A stretch of 5,107 nt of DNA from Burkholderia sp. (lineage in GTDB: Bacteria; Pseudomonadota; Gammaproteobacteria; Burkholderiales; Burkholderiaceae), in NCBI RefSeq assembly GCF_018375725.1, contig NZ_JAHACR010000295.1:1-5107 (forward strand), read 5' to 3'. The number at the start of each line of letters is the position of its first letter. The first letter of the stretch is position 1. The translations under genes and the position numbers were made by a program. Shown here one piece after another: positions 1-4,935 of the stretch. The notes under the pieces were generated by a model. It did not search any database. It had not been told where the DNA came from and saw nothing but the letters and a program-made list of their open reading frames with translations.

Positions 1-1
1 C

Positions 2-220
2 ATTGTTGTCAGCGACCATGATGCGCTGAACGCTTGCAGGCGCTTTCTAGACGACCATCGCATCTTGGTGGAGCCCGCTTGCGGTGCTGCGTTGGCGACG
101 ATTTACGGACAAGCACCGGTATTGGAGGAATTCGATCAGGTGCTTGTCGTCGTTTGCGGGGGGGCAACGACAACTGCAGATCAACTCAGGCAATTGAGTA
201 GTGGGAACTCCACGCAATAG
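2..220 (+). CDS. PLP-dependent L-serine/L-threonine dehydratase, C-terminal fragment (5' end outside window)
   Basis: The open frame enters from the left edge and gives the last 72 residues of the protein. The motif EPACGAALATIY (residues 24-35 of the fragment) and the VVVCGGATTT strand (49-58) are hallmarks of the fold-type II PLP enzymes that deaminate serine or threonine to pyruvate or 2-oxobutyrate. In this family the Cys-Gly-Gly strand lies close to the pyridine ring of the cofactor. The preceding segment VVSDHDALNACRRFLDDHR fits the usual C-terminal helix before the EPACG motif. The catalytic Lys and the Gly-rich phosphate loop would lie upstream of the window, so activity cannot be judged. 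The stop at 218-220 is only six bases before the apparent end of the IS3 remnant, so the element may have inserted just behind this gene. A related threonine dehydratase cannot be excluded. Confidence 0.85.
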   Translation: MVVSDHDALNACRRFLDDHRILVEPACGAALATIYGQAPVLEEFDQVLVVVCGGATTTADQLRQLSSGNSTQ

Positions 221-277
221 TCGCAATGAATCGCCCCGGATTTAGTGGGGGCTCCAACTTTTGAGAGAATGGAGCCC

Positions 278-358
278 ATGAGCAAGAAGTCGAACGAGTT
301 TTCCCCTGAAGTCCAAGAACACGCAGTCCGCATGGTGCGGGAGCATCGCGGCGAGTAC
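278..358 (+). pseudogene. IS3-family orfA (helix-turn-helix protein), N-terminal fragment
   Basis: The first 27 codons, starting MSKKSNEFSPEV and continuing to REHRGEY, match the N-terminus of IS3-family OrfA proteins, which bind the terminal repeats through a helix-turn-helix and regulate or join the transposase. The ATG at 278 fits the family start; the frame stays open upstream to a GTG at 245 and an ATG at 269, but those residues are not family-like. After the Tyr codon at 356-358 the similarity stops abruptly, where family members continue into the rest of the HTH and a leucine zipper. The frame then runs on with unrelated residues to a stop at 608-610, out of frame with the orfB remnant. 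This break is the left side of the internal deletion. Confidence 0.75.
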
Positions 359-422
359 CGCTATCGCTATGGGCTTAATCCTGGATTCAGAGCGTCGCTT
401 GTTTCGGGGCCGTTACGCGTAG

Positions 423-788
423 CCGGAGACGACGCGACAGGTGCGGCTGTACGGCAAGCCTGCGCTCGTTCGGTCTTACAACGACGCCGAATTTACCGCT
501 GCCTGGGTCATGCGTTGGCTGCGGGATGCTGCAATCGGTTCGGCCTTCATCGCGCCCGGCAGTCCGTGGCAAAACGGCTTCGTCGAGAGCTTCAAGGGCA
601 AGCTGCGTGACGAATTGCTGAATCGGGAATGGTTCCGCAGCCGGATCGAGGCCAAGGTGCTCATCGAACGCTGGCGGCAGTTCTACAACGAGCGTCGGCC
701 CCATAGCGCACATCACTATCAACCTCCTGCCACGGTCCGTCGAGCCTGGCTGGATTCCGATAATATCGACGCAAGACTCATTGCCTGA
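423..788 (+). pseudogene. IS3-family orfB transposase, C-terminal fragment with a damaged catalytic triad
   Basis: This frame encodes the C-terminal part of a DDE integrase-type transposase (rve family). Recognisable pieces are APGSPWQNGFVESFKGKLRD, which contains the catalytic Glu, and WRQFYNERRPHSAHHYQPP, the conserved IS3 tail. The second catalytic Asp, normally in a SDNGPEF-type motif, is replaced: codon 477-479 is TAC, giving SYNDAEF. FKGK also replaces the usual FNGK. A TAG at 420-422 closes the frame upstream, and the segment with the first catalytic Asp is missing or unrecognisable. The frame differs from that of the orfA remnant, so no fused product is expected. The TGA at 786-788 is the natural end of the gene. 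It is a clear pseudogene by truncation and active-site loss. Confidence 0.85.
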
Positions 789-807
789 CTGGTCACAAAA
801 TTTCGCC

Positions 808-1196
808 TCAGATCAGCTCGACCACGACAGCCGCTTCGCTCTTCAGCATCAGGAACGTGAACGTCTCCCGCAGATGCAGCCGGACCACCTTGTCGGTATG
901 ACTGGTATAGCCGATCTACATATCCTCGCCGAGATGCGGCTCGTAGTCGACGCCGACGGTCGATAACACGCAGCGCTTGATGTGGTCTATGACCGGGTAT
1001 ATTGATCGCGCGCGTCTCGCTGAGCGCCGTGTGCGGTCAGCACCGTGACGGGGTAAGGCAGGATCGTGTTCTGCCGGGCACTCGGCTGATCACATCAGTC
1101 GCGAAGGCAACGACACGCAGTCTGACCGAGTTGCAGTGCACGACCGTTCGACCGAGCCATCTTGCGCATTACCCGACAATACCGCCGCTTTGCCAT
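808..1196 (-). pseudogene. Broken reading frame of unknown family
   Basis: On the minus strand a frame starts at an ATG (1194-1196, MAKRRYCRVMRKMARS), meets a TGA at 1095-1097, continues through QNTILPYPVTVLTAHGAQ and ends soon after DQYTR. A shift of one base near 990-995 leads into a second frame reading IDHIKRCVLSTVGVDYEPHL, then a TAG at 916-918, then TSHTDKVVRLHLRETF and a hydrophobic tail to the TGA at 808-810. The pieces across the shift and after the TAG read like normal protein, which suggests one decayed gene rather than chance. I do not recognise the family. The 5' third (1098-1196) is the least convincing part. Its end coincides with the presumed right edge of the IS remnant. Confidence 0.35.
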
Positions 1197-1441
1197 CGCT
1201 GCGATGCTCTCGCCGCTACCAGACAATCACGGACTCTCAATTCGCAGATAATGTGGACAATGCTCGAGCGCTGAGTCAGTGCCGCTCGGTGCGTCGGCCC
1301 ATGACGGGCCGATGGCACGATGCCGGGCAATCCGTGGCGCTCACCGGTACGCTGGCAAGACGGGGAGTTCGCCCGTATCTGTACCTACCGCAAGCGGGAG
1401 CAGGATAAATCCCGCCCGCGGCTATCGACGTCCGTCCGGAT
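1197..1441. other. Stretch without a recognisable gene; weak hairpins only
   Basis: No reading frame here shows a family signature or a convincing ribosome binding site. A plus-strand frame of 45 codons starting at the ATG at 1320 (MPGNPWRSPVRWQDGEFARI) ends at 1457 inside the 3' end of the formate dehydrogenase gene. It looks mildly protein-like but is unsupported. A 7-bp inverted repeat, TCGGCCC at 1294-1300 and GGGCCGA at 1306-1312 with a 5-base loop, could form a hairpin. The region probably contains further debris from the insertion and decay seen to its left. Confidence 0.4.
1394..1415 (-). terminator. Possible weak terminator hairpin after the formate dehydrogenase gene
   Basis: An inverted repeat of GCGGGA and TCCCGC with a 10-base loop lies 26 bp beyond the dehydrogenase stop codon on the minus strand. 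It lacks a T-run after the stem, so intrinsic termination would be weak. The position is the main argument for it. Confidence 0.2.
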
Positions 1442-2602
1442 TCAGGTCAACCCATAAGACTTTGCGCCAGTTCCCGCAAGCCCGCCGCCGGCAACGATCA
1501 GGTATTCATTCCGGATCGGCGTGCCGTTGAAAAAGCTTTGCAGAATCTCCAGTGTGCCCGCCGCGTAACGTGCCTGCGCGGACAGCGAGGTTCCAGAGAT
1601 ATGCGGCGTCATGCCGTTGTACGGCATCGTGCGCCACGGGTGGTCCGGTGGTGCCGGTTGCGGGAACCACACGTCGCCTGCATAGCCGGCGATATGACCG
1701 GACGTGAGCGCGCGCACGACGGCATCGCGATCGACCAGTTTTGCGCGCGCGGTATTGATCAGGTACGCGCCACGCTTCATGCTCGCGATCATCTCGTCGT
1801 TGAACAGGTTTTCCGTCGACGGATACAGTGGAATCTGCAGGTTGACGATATCCACAGTGCTCGCGAGCGAGCGCGGATCGGCGTGGTACGTCAAGCCCAG
1901 TTCCTGTTCGATGTCGGCACTGAGCCGGTGGCGCTGGGTGTAGTGCAGATTGAGACCGAAAGGTTTCAGCCGGCGAAGCACTGCGAGGCCGATCCGGCCC
2001 GCGCCGATCGTGCCGAAATGCATGCCTTCGATGTCATAGCTGCGGGACACGCAATCGGCGATATTCCAGCCACCCTCTTCCGAGAATTTGTGTGACGGCA
2101 GGTAGTTGCGGACAAGCGTCAACGTCACCATGACGACGTGTTCGGCGACGCTGATGCTGTTCGAACCGGTTACCTCGGCGACGGTAATGCCCGCTTTGGC
2201 GGCCGCCTCCAGGTCAACGTGATCGGACCCGATGCCGGCGGTCAAGGCGAGCTTCAGTTTCTTGGCCTTGGCGATGCGGTCCGCGGTCAGGTAAGCCGGC
2301 CAGAAGGGCTGGGAAATGACCACTTCGGCTTCAGGAAGCCACTTCTCGAATTCCGAATCCGGGCCGTCCTTGTCGCTCGTGACGATGAGCTGATGTCCGT
2401 TCGCTTCCAGGTAGTTCCGAAGCCCCAGCTCGCCCGACACGCATCCGACGAGTTCACCCGGCTTGAATCCGAGTGGGCCGGTCGGAGTTGGGGCAGTCTG
2501 ACCGTCAGCATACCGGGTGATGGTCGGAATCTCGTCACGGACATAACGCGGCGGATATCCGTCTACAGGATCTGGGTAAAGGACGCATAGGACAGTTGCC
2601 AT
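1442..2602 (-). CDS. fdh: Formate dehydrogenase, D-2-hydroxyacid dehydrogenase superfamily, predicted NADP+-preferring
   Basis: This 386-residue soluble, metal-free enzyme oxidises formate to CO2 with transfer of hydride to a nicotinamide cofactor. The catalytic domain is formed by residues 1 to about 147 and 335 to the end; the Rossmann domain lies between, with a GxGxxG loop at 200-205 (GAGRIG). Residues equivalent to the active site of the Pseudomonas sp. 101 enzyme are all present: Ile124, Asn148, Arg286, Gln315 and His334 (TPHISGTS). The position that binds the adenosine ribose and is Asp221 in the NAD-specific Pseudomonas enzyme is Gln223 here (HYTQRHRL). The Burkholderia stabilis NADP-dependent enzyme has the same residue and, as far as I recall it, nearly the same sequence and length. 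The ATG at 2600-2602 follows AAAGGAG with nine bases between, which supports the start. It is the second gene of a likely operon, 78 bp after the hydrolase. The protein lacks the longer C-terminal tail of the Pseudomonas form. Confidence 0.95.
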   Translation of the reverse strand: MATVLCVLYPDPVDGYPPRYVRDEIPTITRYADGQTAPTPTGPLGFKPGELVGCVSGELGLRNYLEANGHQLIVTSDKDGPDSEFEKWLPEAEVVISQPFWPAYLTADRIAKAKKLKLALTAGIGSDHVDLEAAAKAGITVAEVTGSNSISVAEHVVMVTLTLVRNYLPSHKFSEEGGWNIADCVSRSYDIEGMHFGTIGAGRIGLAVLRRLKPFGLNLHYTQRHRLSADIEQELGLTYHADPRSLASTVDIVNLQIPLYPSTENLFNDEMIASMKRGAYLINTARAKLVDRDAVVRALTSGHIAGYAGDVWFPQPAPPDHPWRTMPYNGMTPHISGTSLSAQARYAAGTLEILQSFFNGTPIRNEYLIVAGGGLAGTGAKSYGLT

Positions 2603-2611
2603 TGTGGTCTA

Positions 2612-2618
2612 CTCCTTT
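2612..2618 (-). promoter_or_regulatory. Ribosome binding site of the formate dehydrogenase gene
   Basis: On the minus strand AAAGGAG precedes the ATG at 2602 with nine bases between. It lies within the 78-bp gap after the hydrolase stop, so the dehydrogenase is translated from its own signal. Confidence 0.75.
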
Positions 2619-2680
2619 CGCAATTCATTGATACTGCTCGCGGCGTGGCCATGCGGCACAAGCCTGCACCCGCGCCCGGT

Positions 2681-3325
2681 TCAGTCGGGAGCGCGATCGT
2701 AAGAGAACTGGATGCCGGCAGTTCCACCGGTTTCGATGAACAGGTCTATGAAAGCGGGGACGGTTTCACTGCGCGCCCAGTCGCGCTGGAGTTCGCAAAA
2801 CAACTGCGCGACGCTGATCATCTTGCCGCCCGCCTGCTCGATCCGCCGAAGCGCGGCTTCATGAGCGGCTACTGACGTTCCACCTACTGCATCGACTACT
2901 ACGTAGACCTCATAGCCTTCCTTGAGTGCGTCGAGCGCAGGGAAAGTCAGGCATGCTTCCGTCCAGAGCGCTGTCATGATCAGCTTCTTGCGACCCGTTG
3001 CTTTGACTGCCGCACGGAATTCGACGTCTTCCCACGAATTGATCGAGGTGCGGTCGTAGGTCGGGTAATCTCCCAGCACTGCACGCAATTGGGGGATCGG
3101 CGGCTTGTTCAGGCCGGTCTTGACATTGACTGTCGAATGAACGACTGGAAGCTTGTAGGTCACCGCCGCTTTGGACGCACCGACGATATTATTGATCAGC
3201 AATTGCCGATCCATTGAGGCAATCGAGTTCACCTGTACCGGCTGGTAATCGATGATTACAAATGCGGCATTTTGTGGGGTCAGCAGATGGTCGCTAACGG
3301 GATCTCGAGTTGGCTCGCTAGCCAT
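2681..3325 (-). CDS. YcaC-like cysteine hydrolase, isochorismatase superfamily
   Basis: The 214-residue product has the isochorismatase-like fold, and its order of motifs follows Escherichia coli YcaC. The numbering here starts at the ATG. An N-terminal strand ends in FVIIDYQP with the presumed catalytic Asp26. A TSINSWED segment follows, where YcaC has NINAWDNEDF, preceded by Arg92 in place of the Lys used by classical isochorismatases. TEACLTFPALDALKEGY carries the nucleophile Cys125, and CELQRDW with a following helix is typical of the YcaC branch. Such enzymes cleave C-N or similar bonds in small amides or enol ethers; the substrate of the YcaC branch is not settled, so none is assigned. 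I prefer the ATG at 3323-3325, five bases after AGGAG. The GTG at 3329-3331 overlaps that ribosome binding site and is unlikely. It is the first gene of the likely operon with the formate dehydrogenase and diverges from wrbA. Confidence 0.88.
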   Translation of the reverse strand: MASEPTRDPVSDHLLTPQNAAFVIIDYQPVQVNSIASMDRQLLINNIVGASKAAVTYKLPVVHSTVNVKTGLNKPPIPQLRAVLGDYPTYDRTSINSWEDVEFRAAVKATGRKKLIMTALWTEACLTFPALDALKEGYEVYVVVDAVGGTSVAAHEAALRRIEQAGGKMISVAQLFCELQRDWARSETVPAFIDLFIETGGTAGIQFSYDRAPD

Positions 3326-3330
3326 AAGCA

Positions 3331-3335
3331 CTCCT
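3331..3335 (-). promoter_or_regulatory. Ribosome binding site that fixes the start of the hydrolase
   Basis: On the minus strand AGGAG is followed by TGCTT and then ATG. It would overlap the alternative GTG start at 3329-3331, so it selects the ATG at 3325. Confidence 0.7.
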
Positions 3336-3512
3336 GTCCGGTAAAAGGGAGAAATTCAGTGTTCCAAGCGCCTTGATGCGACGAAATGCAGATGCACGAT
3401 CGCGGATCTTCCGACATCACGCCCTGCATGCACCGGAACGCTAGCAGCGGCCGGGAACTGCGAAGCGACGATCTGGATTGCGATCGTCCGCAAGCAAAGC
3501 ATTGGTTCAGCT

Positions 3513-3584
3513 TTCGAAGGATATTCGAATGGCCCTCAATAAATTGAGCACCATTTTTCGAACACGGGGTTCTGAATCATCGAA
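3513..3584. promoter_or_regulatory. Cluster of phased TTCGAA boxes and a palindrome, probable operator region
   Basis: The palindromic box TTCGAA occurs at 3513, 3524 and 3557, and a near copy ATCGAA at 3579. The spacings are 11, 33 and 22 bases, all multiples of 11, so the boxes would lie on one face of the helix. Between them is CTCAAT-AA-ATTGAG (3535-3548), a perfect inverted repeat with a 2-base spacer. The last two boxes share the longer word TCGAACAC. The cluster lies about 190-260 bp upstream of the hydrolase start. Binding by a regulator is inferred; no regulator gene is in the window. Confidence 0.4.
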
Positions 3585-4075
3585 CACAACAGTGGGTACT
3601 ATGTCGTTCGCAAGATGCGCCTCTCGTCAAAAATTGTACTGACTGTAGGCCTCACTGAAGCTGATGCCCAGATTCGTACGCTTGGAACCCGTGACATATG
3701 CTTAAACCGTATTTCTAAAAAGTAGTTGCGATGCGTTCCGCACTGCACGATCGGTGGTAACCGGCTCGGACACACCGCGTCGCAATTTCTCTTGCAAAAA
3801 TGGGCAGTTTCATCATTTCGTCGCATCCGCCGGTTGAATCCGAAACCCACAACGACTGATCGTCTCTGCGAGCTAGACTGCGGCTTTGCGAAGGGCGAAG
3901 GAAAATCGGCCATCCGAATACGATGTCTGAATGCCAGCGCTGCATTCGTGGCTCGCGGTGCTTCGTCGCGATGGGCGGGACAATCGGCAAAGACGCGAAA
4001 CGAAAGCACGTTGATCTGCGGCAGCAGTTGTGTGATCTTGTTGCGGTTGGCGCAGGCATGCTGTACCCATCCACC

Positions 4076-4080
4076 AGGAG
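4076..4080 (+). promoter_or_regulatory. Ribosome binding site that fixes the wrbA start
   Basis: AGGAG lies seven bases, all but the first of them A, before the ATG at 4088. It rules out the longer open frame beginning at 3923, whose extra N-terminal residues also have no counterpart in WrbA. Confidence 0.8.
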
Positions 4081-4087
4081 CAAAAAA

Positions 4088-4690
4088 ATGGCGAAGATAC
4101 TGGTTCTCTACTACTCGATGTACGGACATATCGAAACCATGGCCAATGCAGTGGCCGAGGGCGCCGGCTCGGTGCCCGGTACCGAGGTGACGATCAAGCG
4201 CGTACCCGAGACGATTCCCGAGGAGCAGGCAAAGGCAATCGGCGTCAAGCTGGACCAGCCTGCACCGGTAGCGACGCCCGACGAGCTGGCCGACTACGAC
4301 GCGATCATCTTCGGAACGCCCACCCGTTTCGGCAACATGGCCGGGCAGATGCGGACGTTCCTCGACCATACGGGCGGCCTGTGGGTAAAAGGCGCCCTCA
4401 TCGGCAAGATCGGCAGCGTGTTCGCGTCAACCGGAACGCAGCATGGCGGCCAGGAAACAACCATCACGTCATTTCACACCACACTGCTTCACCACGGCAT
4501 GGTAATTGTGGGGGTGCCCTACGCGTGCGCTGGGCTCACGAACATGAGCGAAATCACCGGAGGCACCCCGTATGGCGCAACTACGCTCGCCGGTGTCGAT
4601 GGAAGCCGGCATCCGTCGCAGAATGAACTCGACATTGCCCGTTATCAGGGAAAGCACGTCGCCGAGCTGGCCTCCAGACTATGTAGGTGA
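4088..4690 (+). CDS. wrbA: NAD(P)H:quinone oxidoreductase WrbA (type IV, flavodoxin-like)
   Basis: The 200-residue protein matches WrbA in length (198 in E. coli) and in every landmark. The N-terminal strand and FMN phosphate loop read YYSMYGHIETMA (8-19). GTPTRFGNM (76-84) and STGTQHGGQE (114-123) contact the flavin ring, HHGM (135-138) follows, and GGTPYGATT (158-166) and RHPSQNELDIARYQGK (174-189) complete the site. WrbA is a cytoplasmic FMN tetramer that reduces quinones by two electrons with NADH or NADPH and so avoids semiquinone radicals. The start is fixed by AGGAG seven bases upstream. It diverges from the hydrolase-formate dehydrogenase operon and is followed at once by a strong hairpin, so it is probably transcribed alone. 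No truncation or missing cofactor residue is visible. Confidence 0.96.
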   Translation: MAKILVLYYSMYGHIETMANAVAEGAGSVPGTEVTIKRVPETIPEEQAKAIGVKLDQPAPVATPDELADYDAIIFGTPTRFGNMAGQMRTFLDHTGGLWVKGALIGKIGSVFASTGTQHGGQETTITSFHTTLLHHGMVIVGVPYACAGLTNMSEITGGTPYGATTLAGVDGSRHPSQNELDIARYQGKHVAELASRLCR

Positions 4691-4715
4691 CAAACATCAT
4701 CGGGCCTTGAAGTAA

Positions 4716-4747
4716 CCCATAGCACCTACGTGCTATGGGCCTTGTCT
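4716..4747 (+). terminator. Probable terminator after wrbA
   Basis: CCCATAGCAC (4716-4725) and GTGCTATGGG (4730-4739) form a perfect 10-bp stem with the 4-base loop CTAC. It lies 25 bp after the wrbA stop. The stem is followed by CCTTGTCT, only moderately T-rich, so termination could be partial. As a near-perfect palindrome it could also be a protein-binding site. Confidence 0.6.
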
Positions 4748-4877
4748 GCGTGCTCTCACGAATATCGACGAGTGGCTCGTTATTGCGTGGAGTCGACGTC
4801 TGAACGTCCCGACGGCATGGGCGAATGATGCTTCTTGGCCGATTACCGCCCGATGCCGCCAGCTATAGGCACGCCTG
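4748..4877. other. Intergenic stretch with an inverted repeat, no gene seen
   Basis: No reading frame with family features is visible. An inverted repeat pairs CGGCATGGGCG (4813-4823) with CGCCCGATGCCG (4847-4858), one bulged base and a 23-base loop. A minus-strand frame of 68 codons from 4939 to 4733 crosses the region but runs through both hairpins and lacks support. Confidence 0.4.
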
Positions 4878-4916
4878 AAAAAAAGGGCGTTGCAATCCAA
4901 AGCAATGGGATCGCCC
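4878..4916 (-). terminator. Rho-independent terminator on the minus strand
   Basis: Read on the minus strand, GGGCG and TTGC pair with GCAA and CGCCC around an 8-base loop, with a 6-base bulge on one arm, and the stem is followed directly by seven Ts. This is the classical layout of an intrinsic terminator. It lies 20 bp after the stop codon of the minus-strand frame that continues beyond the right edge, so it would end a transcript coming from there. Confidence 0.6.
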
Positions 4917-4935
4917 CCCGAGACGGCACGGACGT

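Larger units (their letters stand above)
227..810 (+). mobile_element. Internally deleted IS3-family insertion sequence remnant
   Basis: The start of orfA and the end of orfB of an IS3-family element lie within about 580 bp, whereas intact members are roughly 1.2-1.5 kb, so about half is missing. The left end is probably the sequence TGAATCGCCCCGGATTTAG beginning at 227. A possible right end at about 792-810 matches its reverse complement only in the inner part (CACAAAAT against CACTAAAT) and then diverges, so the outer right terminus is lost or mutated. No clear target-site duplication is visible. The boundaries are inferred and the right one is weak. The element cannot transpose on its own because both reading frames are broken. 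Confidence 0.75.
3326..4087. other. Long divergent intergenic region without a convincing gene
   Basis: This 762-bp stretch separates the hydrolase-dehydrogenase operon from wrbA. Open frames cross it on both strands, but none has a family motif or a good ribosome binding site, and several run into wrbA antisense. A plus-strand frame of 36 codons from the ATG at 3615 to the TAG at 3723-3725 (containing TVGLTEADAQIRTLGTRD) reads somewhat like protein. Its third codon positions are not GC-rich, unlike the neighbours, and it lacks a clear start signal. Parts of 3490-3720 look more AT-rich than the genes, which fits promoters. I could not identify a convincing -35/-10 pair or a sigma-54 site on either strand. 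The repeated TTCGAA boxes and the palindrome are listed separately. Confidence 0.5.

Noticed and set aside
245..610. A 121-residue protein joining the orfA start to the following bases
   Set aside because: After residue Tyr at 356-358 the product is not similar to OrfA; it is the orfA frame running out of phase through the orfB remnant.
1538..2095. Plus-strand open frame of 185 codons
   Set aside because: It lies wholly antisense to the well-supported formate dehydrogenase gene and has no family features; the same holds for 2138-2590.
3615..3725. Small plus-strand frame of 36 codons in the intergenic region
   Set aside because: It looks slightly protein-like, but third positions are not GC-rich, no ribosome binding site is evident and no family is recognised; kept only as a remark in the intergenic entry.
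3923..4087. Longer N-terminus for wrbA starting at 3923
   Set aside because: The added 55 residues have no counterpart in WrbA, and a good ribosome binding site lies just before the ATG at 4088.
3599..4369. Minus-strand open frame of 256 codons
   Set aside because: It is antisense to the first 280 bases of wrbA and has no recognisable motif or ribosome binding site; it is open because of GC-rich codon bias opposite a real gene.
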